From: Candidatus Bathyarchaeota archaeon
GTDB taxonomy: Archaea; Thermoproteota; Bathyarchaeia; RBG-16-48-13; JAGMEO01
DNA: 8,173 nt
Direction of reading: 5' to 3'
Assembly (NCBI GenBank): GCA_030602965.1
Contig: JAUVYS010000052.1
Location: 1 to 8,173, forward strand
Shown here one piece after another: positions 1 to 6,067 of the stretch. The translations under genes were made by a program, and so were the position numbers. The notes beneath the pieces were generated by a model, which did no database searches, had not been told where the DNA came from, and worked only from the letters and a program-made list of their open reading frames with translations. Every line of letters starts with the position of its first letter. Positions within the stretch are counted from its first letter, which is position 1.

Positions 1-1133
1 GTCCGATATTCCATTCGAAGATGGTTAGTGGCGTAGGCACACACGTTCTACAACTCTCAAAGGAACTTGTAAACAAAGGACACGAAGTGCAAGTCTTCTC
101 TTCAAACCTATCTAAAGAAAGATCAAAAACTACAGTGTCAAGTTACGACTTAATTGAAGGAATAGAAGTCAGACGTTTCAAAGTTTTCAAGATACCGCGA
201 GTTTTTTCTGCGTATATTCCATCTCCTTCATTCGTTAAAGCCCTTCTGGGATCAGATGTTGATATTATCCATGCACATTCATATGTGTATTTTCCAACAT
301 ATGTTTCAGCCTTCTCAAAAGCTATTAAGAATACGGTTCTTGTGCTGACCACTCATCAACCGCCAACACAATCTGCGTTTCAAAATCAACTTCTTATGAA
401 CGCGTATAATAATAGTATTGGAAAATTTGCACTTGGTATTGCAGACGGAATTATAGCAATAACAGAGCTTGAAAAAACATTCTTAGCCAAAATATCGAGA
501 GTACCGCTTCATAAGATAAAAGTGATTCCCGAAGGAGTGGATTTGAAACAATTCCACCCAAAAGGAGTAAAATCTAAGGAAAAAAAAGAGATTTTGTATG
601 TTGGGAGGCTATCATCAGAGAAAGGGCTGCTCTATTTGATAGATGCTGTTCCAAAGGTTATAAGTAAATATCCATCTGCAAAATTTGTGTTTGTGGGTGA
701 AGATTGCGGAATTAAACAAGACACCATTGAGCGTGCCCAAGAACATGAGGTTGAACAAAACATCGAGTTTTTGGAGCCAAAATTTGGTGCTGATTTAGCA
801 TGTGTTTACAGAAATGCAAATCTCTTTGTGTTGCCTTCGCTGTATGAGACATTTGGGTTAGTGATTCTTGAAGCGATGGCATCAGGTCTTCCAGTGATAG
901 CCACAAAGGTCGGTGGTGTTCCAACTCTTATAAAAGATGGCTATAATGGGTATCTTGTTTCTCCAGGAGACTCTAATGCTTTAGCTGAGGAGATAATTAA
1001 ACTCCTCTCATCCCATTCACTTTACAAGCGTATAAGTAAACATAACATTGAAACAGCTAAACACTATTCGTGGAAAAGAATTGTCAACAGTATAGAAAAT
1101 TTCTATAAAAGTTTAATTGATATGGCGAGTTGA
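1..1133 (+). CDS. GT4-family glycosyltransferase, 5' end cut by window edge
   Basis: Transfers a sugar from an activated donor to an acceptor, probably a lipid or glycan precursor at the inner face of the membrane; donor and acceptor cannot be read from sequence. The first ATG is at 21, but the frame is open back to the edge and reads PIFHSK before MVSGVGTHV. This matches the usual GT4 start (short beta strand, then a glycine-rich acceptor loop), so only about 5-12 residues are probably missing. Counting from the ATG at 21: N-terminal Rossmann domain to about 165, linker EGVDLKQFHP at 171-180, donor-binding domain from LYVGRLSSEKG at 192-202, and the EX7E motif at E276 to E284 (ETFGLVILE) followed by GLPVIATKVGG. 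The C-terminal helix ends at a TGA stop. The fold and family are clear. PimA-like or N-glycan mannosyltransferase roles are both possible. Confidence 0.9.
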   Translation, partial: PIFHSKMVSGVGTHVLQLSKELVNKGHEVQVFSSNLSKERSKTTVSSYDLIEGIEVRRFKVFKIPRVFSAYIPSPSFVKALLGSDVDIIHAHSYVYFPTYVSAFSKAIKNTVLVLTTHQPPTQSAFQNQLLMNAYNNSIGKFALGIADGIIAITELEKTFLAKISRVPLHKIKVIPEGVDLKQFHPKGVKSKEKKEILYVGRLSSEKGLLYLIDAVPKVISKYPSAKFVFVGEDCGIKQDTIERAQEHEVEQNIEFLEPKFGADLACVYRNANLFVLPSLYETFGLVILEAMASGLPVIATKVGGVPTLIKDGYNGYLVSPGDSNALAEEIIKLLSSHSLYKRISKHNIETAKHYSWKRIVNSIENFYKSLIDMAS

Positions 1134-1151
1134 AGATGTACCAAACCTTTA

Positions 1152-1159
1152 TTATATAA
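1152..1159 (+). promoter_or_regulatory. TATA-like box before the small membrane protein gene
   Basis: TTATATAA sits in an AT-rich stretch between the glycosyltransferase stop and the next gene. An archaeal TATA box centred near 1155 predicts a transcription start close to 1180, near the candidate TTG starts at 1177 and 1189. No convincing BRE element is visible upstream. The fit to the gene is by spacing only. Confidence 0.4.
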
Positions 1160-1176
1160 AATTCTGAGAAACCTTT

Positions 1177-1374
1177 TTGGCGATCTGCTTGACTTATAAT
1201 GAAAATGCTCTTAGAATAATTTTGGGTCTAAGTATCATACTAATCACAGCTTTCGTCTACTTCATTATTTTTCCAGGTCCTATAGAGGCACACTCAAAGA
1301 TTTTAGCTTATGTAGCCAGTTTAATAATAGGCGCCATAATTCTTCTGTCGGCATTCTATAAAGGAAAATAAGTA
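1177..1374 (+). CDS. small two-helix membrane protein, function unknown
   Basis: I do not recognise this protein. It is 64 codons from a TTG at 1177 and ends in TAA. Two hydrophobic helices are evident, at about residues 13-32 and 42-60, separated by a short loop with PGP and EAHSK. The C-terminal tail is KGK. Under the positive-inside rule, R13 and this tail suggest both termini are cytoplasmic. No in-frame ATG exists. The alternative TTG at 1189 is preceded by GGCGATC (1179-1185), which resembles the archaeal GGTGATC site but lies only 3 bases away. A TATA-like box at 1152-1159 predicts transcription starting around 1180, which favours a short or absent leader and perhaps the 1189 start. 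The gene is 43 bases after the glycosyltransferase on the same strand. Composition and helix pattern support a real gene, but a chance ORF is not excluded. Confidence 0.5.
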
Positions 1375-1394
1375 CAACTTACACTAGCCTTTCC

Positions 1395-1401
1395 AAAAAA
1401 A
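1395..1401 (-). terminator. possible T-tract terminator after the Lrp/AsnC gene
   Basis: On the - strand this is a run of seven T about 50 bases past the Lrp/AsnC stop codon, preceded by a shorter T5 run right after the stop. Archaeal intrinsic termination uses T-rich tracts without a required hairpin, so position and composition fit. No strong stem-loop was seen. Confidence 0.3.
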
Positions 1402-1450
1402 TTCATGGTAAGCAGATAATTGTCTAAACGTCATTCATTTCAAAAATTGA

Positions 1451-1927
1451 CTATATCTTTACTTTAAAGTCCTCTTTTATTACATTGAAAACAACATTCG
1501 TTACAGTTCTACGTACACCAGGAATGCTCAGAATCCTTTTAACCAATTCATTCAATGAATTTCTATCTTTTACACGGGCTATTATGGCGACATCGAAGTC
1601 TCCTGTAATGTCGTAAACAGCAATTACACCCCCAAGTTTAGCCAAGGCTTCCTCAGCATCAGGTAGACGTTCTCCTTCAACCTGAACCATAATCAACGTG
1701 GTGAGATCGTAACCCAGCTTAGCATAATCTATTAATGGAACATATCCCTTAATGACCTCCTTATTCCTCATTTTTCTAATTCGGTTGTAAACGGTGCCTG
1801 TCGCGACGCCAAGCTCCTCTGCAATTTCTCTGCAGCTTCTTCGTGCATCTTCTTGAAGAACTCTTAAAATTTCCATGTCAAGTTCGTCTATTAATCCTGT
1901 ACGCGTGCTACTCATGCCCTTCACCAT
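1451..1927 (-). CDS. Lrp/AsnC-family transcriptional regulator
   Basis: DNA-binding regulator that normally forms dimers and octamers and responds to amino acids or related small molecules. The first 60 residues hold the winged helix-turn-helix (LDMEILRVLQEDARRS, then REIAEELGVATGTVYNRIRKM). Residues about 75-150 form the RAM ligand-binding and oligomerisation domain, with the typical GDFD turn at 109-112 and IPGVRRTVTNVVF near the end. The full length of 158 residues is normal for the family. Two starts are possible. ATG at 1927 is the longest. ATG at 1915 is preceded by GGTGA (1925-1921) with a 5-base spacer, a good archaeal ribosome binding site, and gives 154 residues; I slightly favour 1915. 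The stop is TAG. It lies downstream of the polymerase on the same strand across 136 bases with its own TATA-like box, so it is probably transcribed separately. Its targets and ligand cannot be inferred. Confidence 0.93.
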   Translation of the reverse strand: MVKGMSSTRTGLIDELDMEILRVLQEDARRSCREIAEELGVATGTVYNRIRKMRNKEVIKGYVPLIDYAKLGYDLTTLIMVQVEGERLPDAEEALAKLGGVIAVYDITGDFDVAIIARVKDRNSLNELVKRILSIPGVRRTVTNVVFNVIKEDFKVKI

Positions 1928-1956
1928 GAAAGGAACATACTCGTTCGCAAAAAACT

Positions 1957-1969
1957 TCTATTATATAGA
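1957..1969. promoter_or_regulatory. 13-base palindrome over the Lrp/AsnC promoter, possible operator
   Basis: TCTAT-TAT-ATAGA is a perfect inverted repeat with a 3-base centre and it covers the TATA-like box. Lrp-type regulators often autorepress by binding AT-rich dyads of about this size at their own promoter. In such AT-rich DNA a 10-base dyad can also arise by chance, so this is only a candidate. Confidence 0.3.
1961..1967 (-). promoter_or_regulatory. TATA-like box of the Lrp/AsnC gene
   Basis: TATATAA on the - strand, centred at 1964. It predicts a transcript start near 1940, giving about 12 bases of leader to the ATG at 1927 or about 25 bases to the ATG at 1915. The latter would include the GGTGA ribosome binding site. 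A second weaker TATA-like stretch (TTTTTATAATAA) lies just upstream. Confidence 0.45.
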
Positions 1970-2063
1970 TGTTATTATAAAAATTTCTATTTTTTCTCTA
2001 TTTTTTTGAATAAATTTATATTTTGGATGGAGAAGGATAAAATGTTTTTTGTTTTCATTCATT

Positions 2064-2879
2064 CTAAAGAAATGTTTCTAGCTTGGTCAGACCAAGTATT
2101 TCATCAAATTCTAATCCAACTACATCTAAGATTTGTTCCAGAGTTGACTTCATGTATTGAACGTACTTCTTCAAATCCACCTCATTTATTGAAGCAAGTT
2201 GTAAGGGTTTAACTCCCTCACTATTTGTTGACTTGATCAAAAATATTATTTCTCCAGGCTTCACCTCATAGCCAGCTTTAACAAGTAGTTTAGCAGCTTT
2301 CACATGTTGGGGTGTGATCTTGGTATAATTCTTGATTGGTTTACTAAGCATTATACTAAAGGCCAGGTCTTCAAGTGAGTATTCTCTTTTTTTAAGTTTT
2401 AAATAAACCGCGTGAACTGTGACTCTGATCTTACGTCTTGCGCTTTCAAACTCATTTGGAGACGTTACTTCGCCGAGTGACTGAATGACTTGGAAAAAAA
2501 CTTCTTTCAGGAATTTTGGGATATGTCTTTTCTTTCCAGTTAATCCCTTTATGTCAACTCTTCCATCTGGATAGACACCGAGATAGTTCTTCTTTCGGAG
2601 GCTGAAAGCAGTGTATCTATAGACCTTATCTACCTCAAGCTCCATCCCCAGAGTGTCGTTTGACCATTTGATGAGTTCATCTATCTGGCTCTTAGTTGGA
2701 CTTTTAATGAAGATGCTGTCTGTGTCACCATACAACACTTCAACTCCCAGGGAGTTTGCTTTATTTATAGCCTCTGTTATAGCGTATCTGCCTATCGCTG
2801 CGGTACTTTCAGCTACTGGAGGACAGTACAGACTGAAAGCGGTACTTCCAAACACGCCATAACTTGCGTTTAGAATCAC
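2064..2879 (-). CDS. polB: family-B DNA polymerase, C-terminal part (after in-frame TGA)
   Basis: This is the palm remainder and thumb of the replicative polymerase. The open frame really begins at 2957, immediately after the TGA at 2958-2960. The coordinates given use the first conventional start codon, a GTG at 2879. From that GTG: motif B remainder ILNASYG at 2-8, fingers/palm segment CPPVAES at 19-25, motif C YGDTDS at 50-55 with both metal-binding aspartates, and the KKNYLG (KKxY-type) motif at 96-101. Then KGLTGKKR at 111-118 and the thumb follow. The C-terminal tail LTKLETFL resembles a PCNA-binding PIP box with the leading Q replaced. The 26 codons between the TGA and the GTG also encode conserved polymerase sequence, including SWYNVIQQSLK. 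Starting at GTG would lose the motif B lysine immediately before it, and no ribosome binding site precedes it. Independent translation therefore looks unlikely. The gene ends with TAG and shows no other damage. Confidence 0.85.
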   Translation of the reverse strand: MILNASYGVFGSTAFSLYCPPVAESTAAIGRYAITEAINKANSLGVEVLYGDTDSIFIKSPTKSQIDELIKWSNDTLGMELEVDKVYRYTAFSLRKKNYLGVYPDGRVDIKGLTGKKRHIPKFLKEVFFQVIQSLGEVTSPNEFESARRKIRVTVHAVYLKLKKREYSLEDLAFSIMLSKPIKNYTKITPQHVKAAKLLVKAGYEVKPGEIIFLIKSTNSEGVKPLQLASINEVDLKKYVQYMKSTLEQILDVVGLEFDEILGLTKLETFL

Positions 2880-2957
2880 CTTTAAGCTCTGTTGTATGAC
2901 GTTGTACCAGCTTCTTCTTGTTAATGACAGCCTCGTGTCTTTTGATCTTGGTTTGTA

Positions 2958-2960
2958 TCA
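2958..2960 (-). other. in-frame TGA interrupting the DNA polymerase frame
   Basis: The codon following LRDLRVK is TGA, and the next codons continue in the same frame as YKPRSKD and onward into motif B. There is no insertion, deletion or frame change. One base (TGA to TGG) would give tryptophan, which I recall as fitting related archaeal polymerases at this position (RVKWYK-like). That residue choice is inference. TGA serves as an apparent normal stop for the glycosyltransferase at 1131-1133 and the membrane protein at 6068-6070, so general reassignment is not supported by this window. Confidence 0.9.
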
Positions 2961-4664
2961 TTTGACACGCAGATCTCTTAGGGATCCTATTAGAAGGCTA
3001 CTTATTCCTTTGTGTTTCTTGCACACCCAATGGTCTGTCTCAGGGACCTTGTCATTCTTGCAATCAGGATGAGTGCATAAAACAGTCTCATAGCTCAAAT
3101 TCCACTTTTTAATAATCGATGGGTACAGAGACGCAAAGTCTAATACAGAAACGTTGAAGTGAATTCCAGGTTTTGGATCGATCACGATGGCTCCTCTGTA
3201 CTTTTTCCCTTCGATGATGGATTTCGTGGAAGTGGTTCCCTTTAACTTCAAGAGTTCCTCTGAGGTTGGAATGAGCCAGTTCAGTCTTCTATGCTCAGAG
3301 AACATCATGCTTCTAATCCAACCTGACACTCCTTGCCGTGTAACGTCTTCAAGAGGTAGTTGACTGATTCTTGCAAGGACGACTATTAGCTTCATTACAA
3401 GATCGTCGTCGAAACTTGTGAGTTTGTATGTTATCTCTGCGTCTCGTAAACCATAGTTTATGAGTTCGGTGTATGTTAGTTCATGTATCGGAGTTTCTAA
3501 CTCCACTTTTCCGATGTTGATAAGTGATTTTGCCACCATATCAAGAGTGAACGTGGTATACCTTTGACCAAAAGCATAGATCTGTATTGACCTGTTAAAG
3601 AAGAGCCTGTAAAGATCTATGTGAACCCCATAGCTGAGAAGAGTGGCTCTTCGTCCAAGCTCTATAGGTATCTGTTCTCTGGGAAAATTTAGTCTCTCAG
3701 CACGATGGTATATGTAACGAAGATCGAATTCATCTCCATTATATGTTAATACAATAGGGTAGTCGGCGAAAATCTTGAATATCTCTGTAATCAGCGACTC
3801 CTCTTTTTCAAAGAATTCAACACTGACACCTTCAGGAATTGAAGGTTTTTCTTCTTTTACTTCAGAACGTTCTAAAAGGAGAATCCTTTTGTTGCCATCC
3901 GAATCAACCATTGAGGCAGCGATGATCTTTTCACTTGCCTCATTTGGATCTGGTATTCGATTTGGTACTGAAGAGAAAACTTCGATGTCAAAAGCCACTC
4001 GTTTGAAATTAGGCACCTGGCTCTCCAAGAGTTTAAACCATCTATCAATGTAAAATCGGAATTCACGCTCTTCATCTTTAAATAATTCTTCAAGTTTTCG
4101 CTGGTCTTCTCTCGATGGTTGATAATCTACTGGGACTAAAAGGCCATCTTTCACTTCATGGGGCATTCCCATGCTGATTTGACGATCGTAAATATAAGAC
4201 TCGTAATATCTAATCCTGGCCTCCCACGCTTTTGGAACCATGTCTCTGATATTGTTTGAGGGGCGACCGCCGATAGCTAAAGGATCTTTAGCATATATTT
4301 TCGTTACAGTAATCTCTTTGTCAGTCAATGGGAAGTATTTCTTAACTTGTTCAAAATGATCAAAACCTGGGTGATTCTCAATATCCATTTTATCATTCTG
4401 TTTTAGGGGTGATTCTGCTAAGCAGTAAGGAAGATGTTTTGTATTGTCGTACCAGAAATGAATCTCGTTGGTTTTTGGATCATACAATTTCAAGCGGACT
4501 ACACGTTTTTTTCCATCATAAGTGGCTGAGATTAGAAGGAGATCTGATGCTTTTTTTGCAGAATTCTTACCCTTTACTTTGACTTTATCTTCTTGCTCGA
4601 AATGTTCTAATCCTTCTTTTTCATTATTTTCATCCAGAAACAAAAAAGACTCGAGCGACTTCAT
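2958..4664 (-). CDS. polB: family-B DNA polymerase, N-terminal part (exonuclease and start of palm)
   Basis: Replicative DNA polymerase with 3'-5' proofreading. This part has 568 residues. An N-terminal domain runs to about 215. The exonuclease follows: Exo I FDIE at 225-228, Exo II YNGDEFD at 308-314, Exo III YGLRD at 404-408. Palm motif A is DFASLYPSI at 509-517 with catalytic D509. A probable zinc-binding set C530, C535, C548 and H551 lies just before the end, LRDLRVK, after which the TGA occurs. All exonuclease acids are present, so proofreading should be intact. The piece lacks motifs B and C and cannot polymerise alone. A TAA lies directly before the ATG at 4664, so this is the furthest possible start. 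The extreme N-terminus, MKSLESFL, has the spacing of a PIP box without the leading Q. The gene is divergent from the RNA methyltransferase with 44 bases between starts. Restored with the C-terminal part it totals 866 codons, a normal family length. Confidence 0.93.
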   Translation of the reverse strand: MKSLESFLFLDENNEKEGLEHFEQEDKVKVKGKNSAKKASDLLLISATYDGKKRVVRLKLYDPKTNEIHFWYDNTKHLPYCLAESPLKQNDKMDIENHPGFDHFEQVKKYFPLTDKEITVTKIYAKDPLAIGGRPSNNIRDMVPKAWEARIRYYESYIYDRQISMGMPHEVKDGLLVPVDYQPSREDQRKLEELFKDEEREFRFYIDRWFKLLESQVPNFKRVAFDIEVFSSVPNRIPDPNEASEKIIAASMVDSDGNKRILLLERSEVKEEKPSIPEGVSVEFFEKEESLITEIFKIFADYPIVLTYNGDEFDLRYIYHRAERLNFPREQIPIELGRRATLLSYGVHIDLYRLFFNRSIQIYAFGQRYTTFTLDMVAKSLINIGKVELETPIHELTYTELINYGLRDAEITYKLTSFDDDLVMKLIVVLARISQLPLEDVTRQGVSGWIRSMMFSEHRRLNWLIPTSEELLKLKGTTSTKSIIEGKKYRGAIVIDPKPGIHFNVSVLDFASLYPSIIKKWNLSYETVLCTHPDCKNDKVPETDHWVCKKHKGISSLLIGSLRDLRVK

Positions 4665-4690
4665 TTACTGACTCAACATCAATATCATTC

Positions 4691-4697
4691 AGGTGGT
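4691..4697 (+). promoter_or_regulatory. probable ribosome binding site of the RNA methyltransferase
   Basis: AGGTGGT matches most of the archaeal anti-16S target (GGAGGTGATC) and lies 11 bases before the ATG at 4709. The spacing is a little long. It supports 4709 as the start and a transcript with a leader beginning within the 44-base divergent gap or inside the polymerase start region. Confidence 0.45.
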
Positions 4698-4708
4698 CTT
4701 GGAATAAA

Positions 4709-6067
4709 ATGTTTCCTAAAAATAACCCGTCAAAGTCTGCATTAATACTGGCGATAAAAGCTCTTAATCAAATTGAAAAAAGCAAGATCACAGCTTCGCT
4801 GGCGTTAGCTAAAGTAGTAAAAAAGATGAATGTTAAAGACCGTGGAGCGATCTCCTATGCCAACAGGATTGTCAAAGAGACATTGAGAAGACAGAACGTT
4901 ATTGATAATATTATTCATTATTCTCTTGCTCCCGAATCTATGAAAAACCTGGGCTTTGACGTCAAGTCGTTTCTCAGAATCTATGTTTATCAGACAAAAC
5001 TATCCACTCATGGTGGGATCAAGTCGATAACTATGGCTCAAATGGGAAGATCGATTCTGGGCTGGAACAGAGTTGCACCGATAGAAGAGGCGCTAGGAAA
5101 AATTCTGAACTTGGATTTGAAAGCGCTATATGCGTTGGTCAGTGATGAAGAACGAGTGGGATTGAAGACATTTCATCCTACTTGGTTCGTTCGTTATTGT
5201 ATACGGCTCTTGGGAAGAAATAGGGCAATCAGCTTCCTTAGGAAAAACATGGAGATCCCTCCAACTTACATTAGAATTAACACGCTCAAAGGAAATGAAG
5301 ATACGATTTTATCGAAGATACACTCTGAAGGTGTACAAACTAGATCCATAGATAACCTGCGTTTTGTATACGCGATAACTGAGAGGACGGTTCCACCGAC
5401 AAGAACAGATGCTTTTAAAGAAGGATTATTCTTTGTACAGGATAAATCCAGTTGCCTTGCAGTGGAAGTATGCAATCCGAAGCCTGGAATGACAGTTTTA
5501 GATGTTTGTGCGGCTCCCGGAGGAAAGACAACCTATCTCGCTCAACTAATGGAAAATAAAGGAGCAATATACTCACTCGACTACTCAACAAGAAGAATGA
5601 AGATACTTAAAAGCGAACTTGAAAGGATGGGAAGTAGAATTGTCCATCCCATTATAGTTGACGCTTATAATCCTTTTCCATTGGACATACACGTAGACCG
5701 TGTCTTGTTAGATCCTCCGTGTAGTAGCACTGGCGCTTTCTGGAAGACTCCATCCGCAAAATGGAGGATCGAACCACGTTCAATTCGTCATCTCGCATCT
5801 GTTCAGTACTCGATGTTGGAAAAATGTGTAAATTACATTAAACTAGGAGGCTATTTGGTTTATTCGACTTGTAGTATTACTGTTGAAGAAAACGAGATGC
5901 AGATAGAAAAGCTTCTGAAACGTCATCCCAACTTTGCTCTAGTAGAAGCTAAACCCTGGGTTGGTGTTCATGGGTTGAGAGGACAGACGGGTTCACAGAG
6001 ACTGTATCCTGATAAGCATGACTCAAATGGCTTTTACATCGCCAAACTTGTAAAGTACTCAGAGTAA
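4709..6067 (+). CDS. RsmB/NOP2/Sun-family RNA cytosine-5 methyltransferase
   Basis: SAM-dependent enzyme making 5-methylcytosine in rRNA or tRNA. Residues about 8-145 form a helical NusB-like domain, as in bacterial RsmB. A linker with RINTLKG (189-195) follows, then the Rossmann methyltransferase domain. SAM-binding motif I is VLDVCAAPGGKT at 263-274. Motif IV is DPPCSSTG at 335-342 with C338, and motif VI is YSTCSI at 385-390 with C388. In this family the motif VI cysteine attacks the base and the motif IV cysteine helps release the product, so both catalytic cysteines are present. DSNGFYIAKL at the end is the usual final strand. The length of 452 residues is normal. The start is supported by AGGTGGT upstream. 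The TAA stop directly abuts the stop of the convergent membrane protein gene. Whether the target is rRNA or tRNA cannot be decided here. Confidence 0.93.
   Translation: MFPKNNPSKSALILAIKALNQIEKSKITASLALAKVVKKMNVKDRGAISYANRIVKETLRRQNVIDNIIHYSLAPESMKNLGFDVKSFLRIYVYQTKLSTHGGIKSITMAQMGRSILGWNRVAPIEEALGKILNLDLKALYALVSDEERVGLKTFHPTWFVRYCIRLLGRNRAISFLRKNMEIPPTYIRINTLKGNEDTILSKIHSEGVQTRSIDNLRFVYAITERTVPPTRTDAFKEGLFFVQDKSSCLAVEVCNPKPGMTVLDVCAAPGGKTTYLAQLMENKGAIYSLDYSTRRMKILKSELERMGSRIVHPIIVDAYNPFPLDIHVDRVLLDPPCSSTGAFWKTPSAKWRIEPRSIRHLASVQYSMLEKCVNYIKLGGYLVYSTCSITVEENEMQIEKLLKRHPNFALVEAKPWVGVHGLRGQTGSQRLYPDKHDSNGFYIAKLVKYSE

Noticed and set aside
1131..1199. Genome-wide TGA-to-Trp reassignment, extending the glycosyltransferase by 22 residues (TGA as Trp plus 21 codons) to a TAA at 1197
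   Set aside because: The glycosyltransferase ends at a normal family C-terminus before its TGA, the extension does not look like the family, and it would run into the next gene. The membrane protein also uses TGA at its natural end. The polymerase TGA is therefore an isolated case here.
1375..1450. Possible small RNA or tRNA in the gap between the small membrane gene and the Lrp/AsnC gene
   Set aside because: Only 76 bases, AT-rich, with no cloverleaf or strong stem. Only a T-tract on the - strand can be pointed out.
2006..2212. 68-codon open frame on the + strand at the end of the polymerase gene
   Set aside because: It overlaps the conserved thumb and C-terminus of the polymerase in antisense and has no family signature.
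2958..2960. TGA as selenocysteine codon
   Set aside because: The position is not a catalytic or redox site in family-B polymerases, and no SECIS-like stem-loop was noticed around the gene end.
2958..2961. ATGA stop/start overlap at the polymerase TGA, as in translationally coupled genes
   Set aside because: The overlapping ATG at 2961 opens a different frame (MIQTKIK...), not the polymerase frame. It would need a further frameshift to make the C-terminal part.
2800..3000. Intein or split intein at the polymerase break
   Set aside because: Polymerase sequence is continuous on both sides of a single codon. There are no intein residues and no Cys/Ser start or HN end.
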